Shown: piece after piece, positions 35,851 through 43,491 of the stretch
How the letters are laid out: each line of letters opens with the position of its first letter
Numbering within the stretch: position 1 is the stretch's first letter
Translations under genes and position numbers: made by a program
The notes under the pieces: model-generated
Seen by the model: the letters and a program-made list of their open reading frames with translations, nothing else
What the model was told of the DNA's origin: nothing
Databases searched by the model: none
Assembly (NCBI GenBank): GCA_034437035.1
Contig: DAOTUI010000071.1
Coordinates: 1-64,000 of the forward strand
Direction: 5' to 3'
DNA length: 64,000 nucleotides
Source: CAKZQX01 sp034437035
GTDB lineage: Bacteria; Chloroflexota; Chloroflexia; Chloroflexales; Chloroflexaceae

Positions 35851-36399
35851 ATGACAACCACCGTTGAAACGCAGCCGATTACCGGTGCGGAGTTGCTGGA
35901 CATGGCTGACAGCGGTTTGTGTGAGTTGATAGATGGAAGGATTGTGCGTATGAATCCACCGGGGGCAGAGCATGGGCGTATTGAAACGCGGCTGTCCCGC
36001 TACCTCGATGTATTTGCCGAAACGCATGATAATGGCTGGGTGGTAAGTGGCGAAACCGGCCTCTACATTCGGCGCAACCCGGACACCGTACGTGGCATGG
36101 ACATTGCCTTCATCTCGAAGCAGCGCCTCCCAACCACGCCCGGCACGGGCTATCTCGAGGTAGCCCCCGAACTGGTCGTCGAAATCGTCTCACCTTCCGA
36201 CCGCTGGCAGGAGATTGAAGAAAAGATAAGCGACTACTTTAGTGTGGGCGTTGATCAGGTATGGGTGGTTCATCCGCGCCAGCAGACAATCTATGTCTAC
36301 CGTTCACGTAGCGAGCGCCAATTGTTTGATCGGGATGCAATTCTGGAAGGCGAAGGGGCACTGACGGGCTTCAGCCTGCCGGTAGCAGTGCCGTTCTAA
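35851..36399 (+). CDS. Uma2-family (DUF820) putative nuclease, copy 1
   Basis: 182 aa. PD-(D/E)XK-like core: RGMDIAFI, then PELVVEIVSPSDRWQEIEEK and YFSVGVDQVWVVHPRQQTIY, as in Uma2/DUF820 proteins that are greatly expanded in cyanobacteria and Chloroflexota. Catalytic acidic residues (D in GMDIAFI, E in VVEIVSPSD) and the Lys of EEK are present. Their biological role is unsettled; mobile-DNA or defence association is often assumed. AGAAGGAGAACCGT precedes the ATG. The stop codon is part of the target duplicated by the element that follows. Confidence 0.88.
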   Translation: MTTTVETQPITGAELLDMADSGLCELIDGRIVRMNPPGAEHGRIETRLSRYLDVFAETHDNGWVVSGETGLYIRRNPDTVRGMDIAFISKQRLPTTPGTGYLEVAPELVVEIVSPSDRWQEIEEKISDYFSVGVDQVWVVHPRQQTIYVYRSRSERQLFDRDAILEGEGALTGFSLPVAVPF

Positions 36400-36403
36400 A
36401 TGA

Positions 36404-36619
36404 CACGACTTAGGCGGTCAGTTCCAATCCCGGCATGTGCCTGAATAAACGGCCCGACTCGCCTCCGGCAGGGCAGAAGACCCCATTCTTTTTCACAAAC
36501 ATGTTGCACTGTGTGCAACATGTTTGTGAAAAAGATGAAAAAAGTACCACGCTGCCGCAGGCGAATCTGGCTTCCATCTGCTCAAACGTCCGGTTTGTGT
36601 ACCCACCGCGTAAGTCGTG
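36404..36619. repeat. Palindromic MITE-like element, copy 5 (216 bp)
   Basis: Termini CACGACTTAGGCGGT and ACCGCGTAAGTCGTG (one mismatch). The 7-bp flank TAAATGA is duplicated (36397-36403 and 36620-36626), and its first copy contains the Uma2 stop codon. The hairpin has perfect 22-bp arms (36488-36509, 36513-36534), CTTTTTCACAAACATGTTGC. Reverse orientation. Confidence 0.92.
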
Positions 36620-36626
36620 TAAATGA

Positions 36627-36700
36627 CATGTGTTACGCGGTACAGTCTATCCCGACCTGGTGTCAGACCACGAAATGGTCTTCGCCTGTGGCCACACATA
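36627..36700. repeat. Left-end fragment of the same element family
   Basis: GTGTTACGCGGTACAGT, then GTGTCAGACCACGAAATGG and TTCGCCTGTGGCCACA resemble the first 75 bp of the element (TTACGCGGT ... TTCGCCTGCGGCAGCA) and follow copy 5 directly. No hairpin or right end remains. Confidence 0.55.
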
Positions 36701-36731
36701 TTACCAACAACAATATCGAGGAAGACAAACC

Positions 36732-37274
36732 ATGCAAAGGCAGTTGTTAACCGTTGAAGAGAGCCGCGAGATAAAGGGGCGCGGGGTGTGTATTACTCCC
36801 TTCCTCAGCCATGACCAGATGCCTGAGCCGCCCTGGTTACGGTTTGCCCGGATCGAGTGCCCCGATGGGAAGACCGGATACGCGCGCCTGCACAGTGAAC
36901 TGATCTATGATACCACATCACCGGAGAAATTTTATTATGCCTGCTTTCTCAAGAACACACTCGAACAGAATGTTCCTGCTGGTGCAACCATATGGATCTT
37001 AGATGACCGTGAAAATGCATTACTTGCTCTGGCCCTGTTTCTGGCAGCTATAGCGTTACTGCTGGTGTACCGGGCGGTGATGTCCGAAGCATTAACATTA
37101 CTGGCTGGTTTTTTACTGTTTGCCCTGATTGTGGCGTTTGTGGCTACACTCCAGGGGCGGTTGGTCCACATTCTGCCGTGGCGGCAGGCTGTGCGACGAA
37201 TGCCGGCACTGCTTGTCATTTCGCCGATTGCCCTGGGGATTGGCGGATTGCTGGCGAACTGGTGGTTTGGCTAG
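36732..37274 (+). CDS. Membrane protein with N-terminal soluble domain
   Basis: 180 aa from ATG 36732; I rejected the upstream frame because it runs through repeat sequence. An N-terminal soluble part (KGRGVCITPFLSHDQMPEPP, RIECPDGKTGYARLHSELIY) is followed by about four hydrophobic segments (about 98-118, 122-140, 155-178). No family recognised. It ends 2 bp before the methyltransferase ATG, so the two are cotranscribed and perhaps coupled. Possible sensor or anchoring role, which is speculation. Confidence 0.6.
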   Translation: MQRQLLTVEESREIKGRGVCITPFLSHDQMPEPPWLRFARIECPDGKTGYARLHSELIYDTTSPEKFYYACFLKNTLEQNVPAGATIWILDDRENALLALALFLAAIALLLVYRAVMSEALTLLAGFLLFALIVAFVATLQGRLVHILPWRQAVRRMPALLVISPIALGIGGLLANWWFG

Positions 37275-37276
37275 AA

Positions 37277-37978
37277 ATGAACACCCCACCCACCTACACC
37301 CGCCTCGCCGCCGCCTATGTGCGCGGCCGGCTCAAATACGACCCGGTATGCGCCGCACAGCCGCAACTCTTTGCGCCGCCGCTGGATGCGCCGGCACCCG
37401 AGGCGCTGCAGGCGCTAGTTGAACTGGGGCAGGCACACGGCCTGCGGTTGCATCGCTTCAAATACACGATGGGGCTGCCGCGTGTGCAGAAGGTGCTCGG
37501 TATCCTGCGCGGCATCCAGCCCGCCGATCTGCTCGACATTGGCAGCGGACGGGGGGCATTTCTCTGGCCGCTGCTCGACGCCTTCCCGCACCTGCCCGTC
37601 ACCGCCGTGGACACGCTTGACTACCGCGTGGCCGACATCCAGGCGGTACGCGATGGTGGTGTCACCACGCTGACGGCGAGGCAGGCCGACGCGACCGCGC
37701 TCGACTTCCCCGACCGGCAGTTCGACCTGGTGACAATGCTGGAGGTGCTGGAGCATATCCCCGCCTGCGCGCAGGCACTGGCCGAGGTCTGCCGGGTGGC
37801 GCGGCGCTTCCTGCTACTGTCGGTGCCATCGCGCCCCGACGATAACCCGGAGCATATTCATCTGTTTAGCGAGCAGCAACTGCGCGAACTGCTGCAACCG
37901 CATGCCGCCCGCGTAAGTGTGGAGCATGTGCATAATCATCTGATTGTAGTGGCGCGGATGCGCACCACTTCATACTGA
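37277..37978 (+). CDS. Class I SAM-dependent methyltransferase
   Basis: 233 aa from ATG 37277, 2 bp after the previous stop. Motif I is DLLDIGSGRGAFLWPLLD; the acidic end of strand 2 is TAVDTLDY; motif II/III is FDLVTMLEVLEHIPACAQAL. The LEVLEH-type loop followed by DDNPEHIHLFSEQQL is reminiscent of Hen1-like RNA 2'-O-methyltransferases, which use an ExxEH...H metal site, but most small-molecule methylases also carry LEVLEH, so I leave the substrate open. Placement directly before two RNA ligases makes an RNA 3'-end substrate plausible. Confidence 0.82.
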   Translation: MNTPPTYTRLAAAYVRGRLKYDPVCAAQPQLFAPPLDAPAPEALQALVELGQAHGLRLHRFKYTMGLPRVQKVLGILRGIQPADLLDIGSGRGAFLWPLLDAFPHLPVTAVDTLDYRVADIQAVRDGGVTTLTARQADATALDFPDRQFDLVTMLEVLEHIPACAQALAEVCRVARRFLLLSVPSRPDDNPEHIHLFSEQQLRELLQPHAARVSVEHVHNHLIVVARMRTTSY

Positions 37979-38146
37979 TTTATTGTCATAGCCACAGAGA
38001 ACACAGAGGACACCGAGGTGATGAACGGGAACGTACCGTCCCTGTGACCATTGCGCCCATTCCGAACGGACGCCTGGTCATCGGGAGCCACGATTGTTTT
38101 GAACAGGCATGAAGTTGCCGGACAGCACAAAGGATACTCAGCGCCA

Positions 38147-38932
38147 ATGACACCCATCCACAAATACCCGCGCACGCGGCATATCGCCGGTTCCGGCATT
38201 CAGTCCGGGGATGCGGGGCTGGATGTCGTCCCCTTCAGCCGGCTGGCCGGACGGCATCTGGTGGTCGAGGAGAAGATGGACGGGGCCAACTGCGCCGTCA
38301 GCTTTACGCCGGAGGGCGGGCTGCTGCTGCAGAGCCGGGGGCACTACCTGACCGGCGGCCCCCGCGAGCGGCAGTTTCATCTGTTTAAAGCCTGGGCCGG
38401 GCGCTACCAGGCCGAGTTGTGGGTGCTGCTGGGTGAACATTATGTCATGTATGGCGAGTGGCTCTACGCCAAACATACCATCTTCTACACCGATCTGCCG
38501 CACTACTTTATGGAGTTTGATATCTACGACCGGCAGGCGGACCAGTTCCTGAGCACCGAACGGCGGGTGGAGTTGCTGCAGGCAGCGCCGTTTGTGGTCG
38601 CGGTGCGGGTGCTGCACCGCGGCACCGTGCCTTCGTTAGCCGCATTGCAGGCGATGATCGGGCGCTCGGCCTTTATCGCCGACGATCACCAGGCGCAACT
38701 GCACACCGCCTGCGCCGGGCATGGCCTGGACCCGGCGCAGGTCCAGCGCGAAACCGACCCATCGTGGCTGATGGAGGGCCTGTATATCAAGACCGAGGAA
38801 GCCGGCCGCGTCACCGGGCGCTACAAGTATATTCGGGCGGGCTTCCTGCAAACCGTGTTCGAATCGGAGAGCCACTGGCAGGAGCGGCCGCTGCTGCCGA
38901 ACCGCCTGTGCGCGGGGGTGACGCTGTTTTGA
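38147..38932 (+). CDS. RNA ligase / nucleotidyltransferase, type A (KMDG)
   Basis: 261 aa from ATG 38147. All nucleotidyltransferase motifs are in order: motif I EEKMDGANC (adenylated K43), motif III YGEWLYAKHT, motif IIIa FMEFDIYDR, motif IV MEGLYIKTE and motif V RYKYIRAGF. Seals nicked or broken RNA using ATP. It ends 28 bp before a second, different ligase. The extra open sequence upstream (38051-38146) overlaps repeat-like DNA and was excluded. Its size equals a core catalytic domain without a large C-terminal extension. Confidence 0.88.
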   Translation: MTPIHKYPRTRHIAGSGIQSGDAGLDVVPFSRLAGRHLVVEEKMDGANCAVSFTPEGGLLLQSRGHYLTGGPRERQFHLFKAWAGRYQAELWVLLGEHYVMYGEWLYAKHTIFYTDLPHYFMEFDIYDRQADQFLSTERRVELLQAAPFVVAVRVLHRGTVPSLAALQAMIGRSAFIADDHQAQLHTACAGHGLDPAQVQRETDPSWLMEGLYIKTEEAGRVTGRYKYIRAGFLQTVFESESHWQERPLLPNRLCAGVTLF

Positions 38933-38960
38933 GATATGCCATGGTTAAGGTGACAGCTAT

Positions 38961-40022
38961 ATGTGGACATTTAACAGTTACGAGAAGATAGCAGAGCAGC
39001 CACAGCAGTGGCACCTCGACGAGGCCGGCGAGCGGCGGCTTGCCCGGCTGACCTGGGTGGTCACTGAGAAGATCCACGGAGCCAATCTCTGCATTGTCAC
39101 CGACGGCACCCGGGTGCGTTGCGCCGGCCGGCGGCAGTGGCTGACCCCGGCGGATAGCTTCTTCGGTTATCAGACGCTGCTCGATCAGTTGCATCCGGCC
39201 ATTCACGCTACCTTCCAATTAAGCCGGCAATACGCACCGGACCTCTGCCGCGTGGCAATCTATGGCGAGATCTTCGGTGGAGCCTATCCCCACCCGGAGG
39301 TGCCGGCCGTGCCGAATGTCCAGCCGGTGCAGACCGGGATCTGCTACGCGCCGGGCATTGAGTTCTGCGCCTTTGACCTGGCCTGGGAGTATGCCGCATC
39401 CACCCGACCCCGCACCTATGTGGACTACGAGCCGGCGTTGCGGATCTTTGCGCAGGCCGGGGTGTTCCATGCAACTCCGCTGCTGGTGGGCAGTTACGCA
39501 GAAGCGCTGAACTATCCGCTCGGCTTTGCGACGACCATCCCGCGCCGGTTGAAGCTTCCTCCGCTGGCGGATAACCCGGCGGAGGGCGTGGTCATCAAGC
39601 CACTGCAGACGAGCATTATCCCGACGCCACGGGGCGAGATCCGGCCTATCCTGAAGCGCAAGATCGCCACATTTGCGGAGGATCGCCGCTACCGGCAGGC
39701 GCAGCCGTGGACCGCGCTACACGGAAGTGAGCATACCGGGCCGCCGGCTGAGTTGCGCTGGGCCGCCTATCAACTGGTCACACCCAACCGGCTGCACAAT
39801 GCCATCTCTAAACTGGGCTATCGCAGCCACCGCCGGCGCAGCAAAGGGCAGCAGCTTTTTCGCCTGCTGGTGGATGAGATCCAGGCAGAACTTGCCGTGG
39901 AGCAGGAAACCACTCGCGCCACGCTGAATGCCTACGAACAGCAGCAACTGACCGCCTTCATCCAGGCCGAGGTGCGCGCGCTGCTGCGGGAGCATTTCCG
40001 GCAGGAGCGGCGACGGGTGTGA
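38961..40022 (+). CDS. RNA ligase, Rnl2 type (KIHG)
   Basis: 353 aa. Motif I TEKIHGANLC gives adenylated K37, the classic KIHGAN form of T4 Rnl2/RNA-editing ligases. Motif III is IYGEIFGGAYPHPEV, IIIa EFCAFDLAW, IV AEGVVIKPL, V LKRKIATFAE. The C-terminal 110 residues (NRLHNAISKLGYRSHRRRSK and helical AYEQQQLTAFIQAEVRALLR) form an accessory domain as in Rnl2. It lies between a KMDG ligase and HD-Pnk, i.e. a repair operon with two ligases of different specificity. 40023-40222 continues open in the same frame after the stop. Confidence 0.92.
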   Translation: MWTFNSYEKIAEQPQQWHLDEAGERRLARLTWVVTEKIHGANLCIVTDGTRVRCAGRRQWLTPADSFFGYQTLLDQLHPAIHATFQLSRQYAPDLCRVAIYGEIFGGAYPHPEVPAVPNVQPVQTGICYAPGIEFCAFDLAWEYAASTRPRTYVDYEPALRIFAQAGVFHATPLLVGSYAEALNYPLGFATTIPRRLKLPPLADNPAEGVVIKPLQTSIIPTPRGEIRPILKRKIATFAEDRRYRQAQPWTALHGSEHTGPPAELRWAAYQLVTPNRLHNAISKLGYRSHRRRSKGQQLFRLLVDEIQAELAVEQETTRATLNAYEQQQLTAFIQAEVRALLREHFRQERRRV

Positions 40023-40269
40023 GTAAATGGTAGAGTTGACTCATCGTTATGGGCAGGTGTCTGGATCAGTCCTTTTACCAACGGCTATACCATCCGTTAT
40101 CCGCTTCAGCAAAATGTTGCACATTGGCCTGATCTCTACCTGAAAGAGTCAACCCGGGATACAACGACCGCACTCAAGCTGATTGCCATTGTCCTGTACC
40201 GTTATTTTGTACTTTGATCAAACTGACAAGGGAACCTCTTTTCCACCCAGAAGAGGCAAAGGAAAATCT
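40023..40269. other. Gap between Rnl2 and HD-Pnk
   Basis: No gene with a start. The frame directly after the Rnl2 stop is open for 66 codons (WAGVWISPFTNGYTIRYPLQ, ALKLIAIVLYRYFVL) and reads protein-like, but has no start codon or ribosome site of its own, so it is probably a remnant. AAAGGA before 40270 is the HD-Pnk ribosome site. Confidence 0.35.
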
Positions 40270-41433
40270 ATGCCCCCACACCCCACAAACACCTACCGCT
40301 TCCCCCACTGTCCCGCGCCGCCGGACTGGACGTTCGACTGGCCGGCACTCGTGCAGCGCTTCGCCTGGCTGCAGGCGCTCGACGGCGTGCCGCAAAACCC
40401 GGTCTACCATGCCGAGGGCGATGTGCTGGTCCACACGCGCATGGTGGTTGCAGCCCTGGTCAGTCTGGAAGCCTGGCGCAGCCTGCCGGAGCCGGCGCGA
40501 TCGCTGCTCTTTGCCGCCGCGCTGCTGCACGATGTCGGCAAGCCGGCCACCACCCGCACCGAACCCGATGGCCGCATCACCTCCAAAAAGCATGCCCAGG
40601 TCGGCGCACAGATGGCCCGCGCCCTGCTCTACACCGGTGCGAGCCTCGACAGACCTGTGCCCTTCCCGCAGCGCGAAACCATCGTGCAGTTGGTGCGCTA
40701 TCATGGTCTGCCGTTGTGGGCGCTGGAGCGCGCCGATCCGCAGCGCGAGGTCATCACCGCCGGCCAGATAGTACGACTCGACTGGCTGGCGCTCCTGGCG
40801 GAGGCCGATGTGCGTGGGCGGATCGCCGCCGACTGCGCCGATCTCCTGGTCAACATTGACCTGTTCCGCGAGTTCTGCCGGGAGCAGGGCTGCTTCGGGC
40901 AACCCTACGCCTTCGCCAATGACCAGAGCCGTATGGACTACTTCCGCACGCCGGGACGTGACCCGGCCTACGCCGCCTATGCCGGCACCAGCTTTGAGGT
41001 GCTACTGATGAGCGGACTGCCGGGAGCGGGCAAGGACACCTGGCTGGCAGCCAACCGGCCCGACCTGCCGGTGATCGCGCTGGATGACCTGCGCGCCGAG
41101 TTGGGCGTTGATCCGGCAGATGATCAGGGCGCGGTGGTGCAGGCGGCAAAGGCACGCGCCCGCGAACTGTTGCGCCGGCAGCAACCCTTCGCCTGGAATG
41201 CCACCACTATCACGCGATCGTTGCGCCGCCAACTGGTTGACCTGTTCACTGACTATGGCGCACGAGTACACATCGTCTATGTCGAAGCGCCCTATGCCGA
41301 ACTGCCGGCGCGCAACCGGCGCCGCCCCGCTGCCGCCGCCGTCCCGGAGAAGGTACTCCAGCGCCTGCTGCGCCGCCTGGATGTACCCGACCCAACCGAG
41401 GCGCAGCGGGTGGACTGGGTGTATCAGGTTTGA
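40270..41433 (+). CDS. HD-Pnk: HD phosphoesterase plus 5'-OH polynucleotide kinase
   Basis: 387 aa from ATG 40270 (AAAGGA six bases upstream). The N-terminal HD domain (about 30-200) has LLHDVGKP with H87/D88 and upstream VLVHTRMV; in characterised HD-Pnk enzymes this part opens 2',3'-cyclic phosphates. The C-terminal kinase has P-loop GLPGAGKDTW (249-258), ALDDLRAEL as the acceptor Asp region and an Arg-rich lid (LPARNRRRPAAAAVPEKVLQ). It would convert cyclic-phosphate and 5'-OH ends into ligatable ends for the two ligases upstream, completing a heal-and-seal set. The longer frame from 40183 is unlikely. Confidence 0.88.
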   Translation: MPPHPTNTYRFPHCPAPPDWTFDWPALVQRFAWLQALDGVPQNPVYHAEGDVLVHTRMVVAALVSLEAWRSLPEPARSLLFAAALLHDVGKPATTRTEPDGRITSKKHAQVGAQMARALLYTGASLDRPVPFPQRETIVQLVRYHGLPLWALERADPQREVITAGQIVRLDWLALLAEADVRGRIAADCADLLVNIDLFREFCREQGCFGQPYAFANDQSRMDYFRTPGRDPAYAAYAGTSFEVLLMSGLPGAGKDTWLAANRPDLPVIALDDLRAELGVDPADDQGAVVQAAKARARELLRRQQPFAWNATTITRSLRRQLVDLFTDYGARVHIVYVEAPYAELPARNRRRPAAAAVPEKVLQRLLRRLDVPDPTEAQRVDWVYQV

Positions 41434-41435
41434 AT

Positions 41436-41873
41436 ATGCAGCAGGAAAAAGCAATGACAACCCAACCGGTTCCCATCCCCTATGCCTACCGGGTTATTCC
41501 GGGGCACCTGCTTGCCGGTGAACATCCCGGCGCAGCCGATGAAACCGAGGCTCGTGGTACGCTGCAACGCCTGCTGCACGCCGGGATCACGGTCTTTATC
41601 GATCTTACTGAAGCGGGGGAGTGGGATGCATACGACCATCTGCTCCAGGAGGGAGCGTGTCCGGTGACATATCATCGTATCCCAATTGTTGATGGACAGC
41701 CACCCTCGGATACCACTTTGCTGTTAAACCTGCAAGAAAACCCACGAAGGCCACGAAGCGCACGAAGCAAAGAACTGGACTCGTACACACGATCGCACCC
41801 AATGTGCCGCCGTTCGTGTTCCTGCGTGTGTTTCGTGGTTCGTCTGATTGTTGCAGGTTGGAAGTCAGATTAG
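41436..41873 (+). pseudogene. Dual-specificity phosphatase 3, truncated
   Basis: The first half is a close paralogue of the 30.8-kb phosphatase (RVIPGHLLAGEHPGAADETE, FIDLTEAGEWDAY, IPIVDGQPPSDTT), then similarity stops at LLNLQE (about 41738) and the frame runs into a CACGAAG repeat. The HCxxGxxR loop is absent, so it cannot be a phosphatase. The original gene began just after HD-Pnk (start near 41436 or 41454), suggesting it was once the fourth gene of the repair operon. Confidence 0.82.
41738..41850. repeat. CACGAAG-type inverted repeat interrupting a phosphatase gene
   Basis: AACCCACGAAGGCCACGAAGCGCACGAAG at the left and GTTCGTGTTCCTGCGTGTGTTTCGTGGTTCG at the right are inverted arms. Same family as 16417-16504 and 25109-25329. 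Confidence 0.65.
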
Positions 41874-41875
41874 TA

Positions 41876-42349
41876 TCAAACGGTCTTCGGCAACCCACCC
41901 GTCAGGTTCAAGACCCAGCGCATACATTTGTGCCCGACATCAACCGGCTCGCAGAACATCATGGGGCAGCCGCCGGGGATAACGCTGAGATTATGCTCCC
42001 GACAATACGCGACGGCGGCGGGTGATACACTCCCCTGCCCAAACGAGCGATGCATCCAGATGTGCGTCACACCGGCTTCGGCGCACTCGCGGACAACCTG
42101 CTCGGTCACCTGCGGCTGGGTGACAATGACGGCTCCAGCGACCCCGTCCGGGATGGCGCTGACCGTGGCATAGCAGGGGTCGCCCTCGAACTCAGTGGCG
42201 TTGGGATTGACCGCAAACACCTCATGTCCCGTGTCACGGAGCCGCTTGTAGATCAGATTGGCCGGTGAATCCCCGCTCCGCGAAACGCCCACTACAGCAA
42301 TACGCTTTTGGGCTAAGAAGTCCGCGACTGTTTCTTGCAATGTAGCCAT
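41876..42349 (-). CDS. CoA-binding domain protein
   Basis: 157 aa from ATG 42349, with AGGAGG upstream on the coding strand. CoA_binding_2 fold: IAVVGVSRSGDSPANLIYKR, EVFAVNPNATEFEGDPCYAT, AVIVTQPQVTEQVVRECAEA, HIWMHRSFGQGSVSPAAVAY and NLSVIPGGCPMMF. Small single-domain proteins of this group bind CoA or nucleotides; the cellular role is not defined. Convergent with the broken phosphatase, it stands alone and is probably unrelated to the repair genes. Confidence 0.9.
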   Translation of the reverse strand: MATLQETVADFLAQKRIAVVGVSRSGDSPANLIYKRLRDTGHEVFAVNPNATEFEGDPCYATVSAIPDGVAGAVIVTQPQVTEQVVRECAEAGVTHIWMHRSFGQGSVSPAAVAYCREHNLSVIPGGCPMMFCEPVDVGHKCMRWVLNLTGGLPKTV

Positions 42350-42383
42350 TCTACTCCTCCTATTCCTTATTCTCCTCATTTAA

Positions 42384-42560
42384 CACGAGTTACGCGGTCG
42401 GTTTCAACCCAGGCGTTTGCCTGCATGAACGGCCCGACTCGCCTGCGGCAGCATGGTACTATTTTATCCTTTTTCACGAAATTGTGGCTCTCCGAGCCAC
42501 AATTTCGTGAAAAAGATCAGACATCTTCCGTCCCGCCGGAGACGAAATTTCCTTCCAGAA
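42384..42560. repeat. Palindromic MITE-like element, copy 6 (right end lost)
   Basis: Left terminus CACGAGTTACGCGGT at 42384. Perfect 22-bp hairpin arms (42469-42490, 42494-42515; CTTTTTCACGAAATTGTGGC) with loop TCC. The right terminus is missing: after ACGAAATTTCCTTCC the sequence passes directly into the broken immunity-like gene. Confidence 0.85.
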
Positions 42561-42746
42561 GGTGAAGCTAGTTGCCGACGGGATGGAAGGTTCCCACTGT
42601 ATAATATAGTCAATATCAAACAGCAGCTCATGGGTTTCAGGATTTGCGGCGCCGGCATGGACTCTGACATCATGCCGGCCCATGTCGTCAAAATCCGCTT
42701 CGGTCCAGAGCCATCTGGTTAAAGCACTGATTTTTGTGTCTGTCAT
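42561..42746 (-). pseudogene. Immunity-type protein fragment, 3' end cut by the repeat element
   Basis: Starts ATG 42746 with GGAGCAGTA upstream. The first 52 residues (MTDTKISALTRWLWTEADFD, HDVRVHAGAANPETHELLFD, IDYIIQWEPS) look like an immunity-type protein typically found after a polymorphic toxin; the remaining frame is repeat-element sequence, so the C-terminus is lost. It starts 12 bp after the toxin remnant on the same strand. The name is inferred from context and from the pattern DIDYIxQW. Confidence 0.6.
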
Positions 42747-42757
42747 TACTGCTCCTA

Positions 42758-42985
42758 TCAGGGTATTTCATCAGAGTAGGCAGAACGCACAGTATCACCC
42801 TCCTTAATATAGGTTACTCCAGTAGCAGGATCGGTGTGGCGTTCAAAAGCTATTACATGCGGTACAGGTACGCCGCCATGCGTTCTACCAACCAGGTCAA
42901 CCCGGATCAGTGGGTCGCCCCAGGCATCATAAACCTGATATGTCGTTATTGTACCAGAGCTATCTGCGCGATAGAGTATATCATT
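42758..42985 (-). pseudogene. C-terminal fragment of a polymorphic toxin (Ntox24-like)
   Basis: 75 codons open on the minus strand, with no start codon: ILYRADSSGTITTYQVYDAW, GDPLIRVDLVGRTHGGVPVP, HVIAFERHTDPATGVTYIKE, GDTVRSAYSDEIP, stop. The RVDLxGRxHGGVxxPHV and PxTGxxY pattern is that of the type-24 polymorphic-toxin tip domain. The delivery and repeat part of the toxin is gone, and the 5' side abuts the kinase remnant on the other strand. With the following immunity fragment this is a displaced toxin-immunity cassette, probably silent. Confidence 0.7.
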
Positions 42986-43051
42986 TCATCCCCAAACGAC
43001 ACCGAAATCTGCTACTATATACGCGGTACAGATGCAATGCAAAGGACGGTT

Positions 43052-43472
43052 ATGCTCACACCCGGCACCCTGATCCATCAACGCTACCGCATCACCCGGC
43101 CGATTGGTCAGGGCGGAATGGGCGCAGTCTACGCGGCAACAAATGAACGGCTCGGCAGCACCGTTGCGCTGAAACAGCTTGTCGGCGGTGGTGCAGACAT
43201 CACGCCGGCATTCGAGCAGGAGGCACGCACGCTGGCCGCGCTCCACCACGCCGCCCTGCCACGCGTCACCGACTACTTTAGCGATCCGGCGGGCGCGTTC
43301 CTGGTGATAGAGTTTATCCCCGGCCCCGATCTGCACGAACAGCTTGCACAGCAGAGGCAACCCTGCGCGGTTGCGCAAGTGCCGGCCTGGACCAACCAAC
43401 CAGTTGCTTGCCGCGCTGGACTACCTGCACTGCCGGCAGGTCATTCATCGTGACATCAAGCCGCAGAACCTG
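43052..43472 (+). pseudogene. Serine/threonine kinase N-lobe fragment
   Basis: From ATG 43052 (AAGGA five bases upstream): QRYRITRPIGQGGMGAVYAA (Gly loop), VALKQLV (catalytic Lys), ARTLAALHHAALPRVTDYF. The frame shifts near 43401; the other frame then gives LLAALDYLHCRQVIHRDIKP and QNL. Homology stops at about 43472, just into the catalytic loop, and the STM4015 gene begins 20 bp later. The rest of the kinase is missing, so it is non-functional. Likely a PknB-type kinase cut by the rearrangement that brought in STM4015. Confidence 0.82.
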
Positions 43473-43491
43473 AAACGAAGGAGAAAACACT

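Noticed and set aside
37720..37860. Hen1 assignment of the methyltransferase
   Set aside because: LEVLEH and PEHIHLF fit, but the same blocks occur in common UbiE-type methylases; left as an open possibility.
40023..40222. Read-through extension of the Rnl2 ligase
   Set aside because: The 66 codons after the stop are open and protein-like, but no recoding signal is visible and the ligase is already full length.
42734..43051. N-terminal extension of the kinase fragment on the plus strand
   Set aside because: The reverse strand here encodes the toxin remnant; the plus-strand residues look random and the kinase start at 43052 has a ribosome site.
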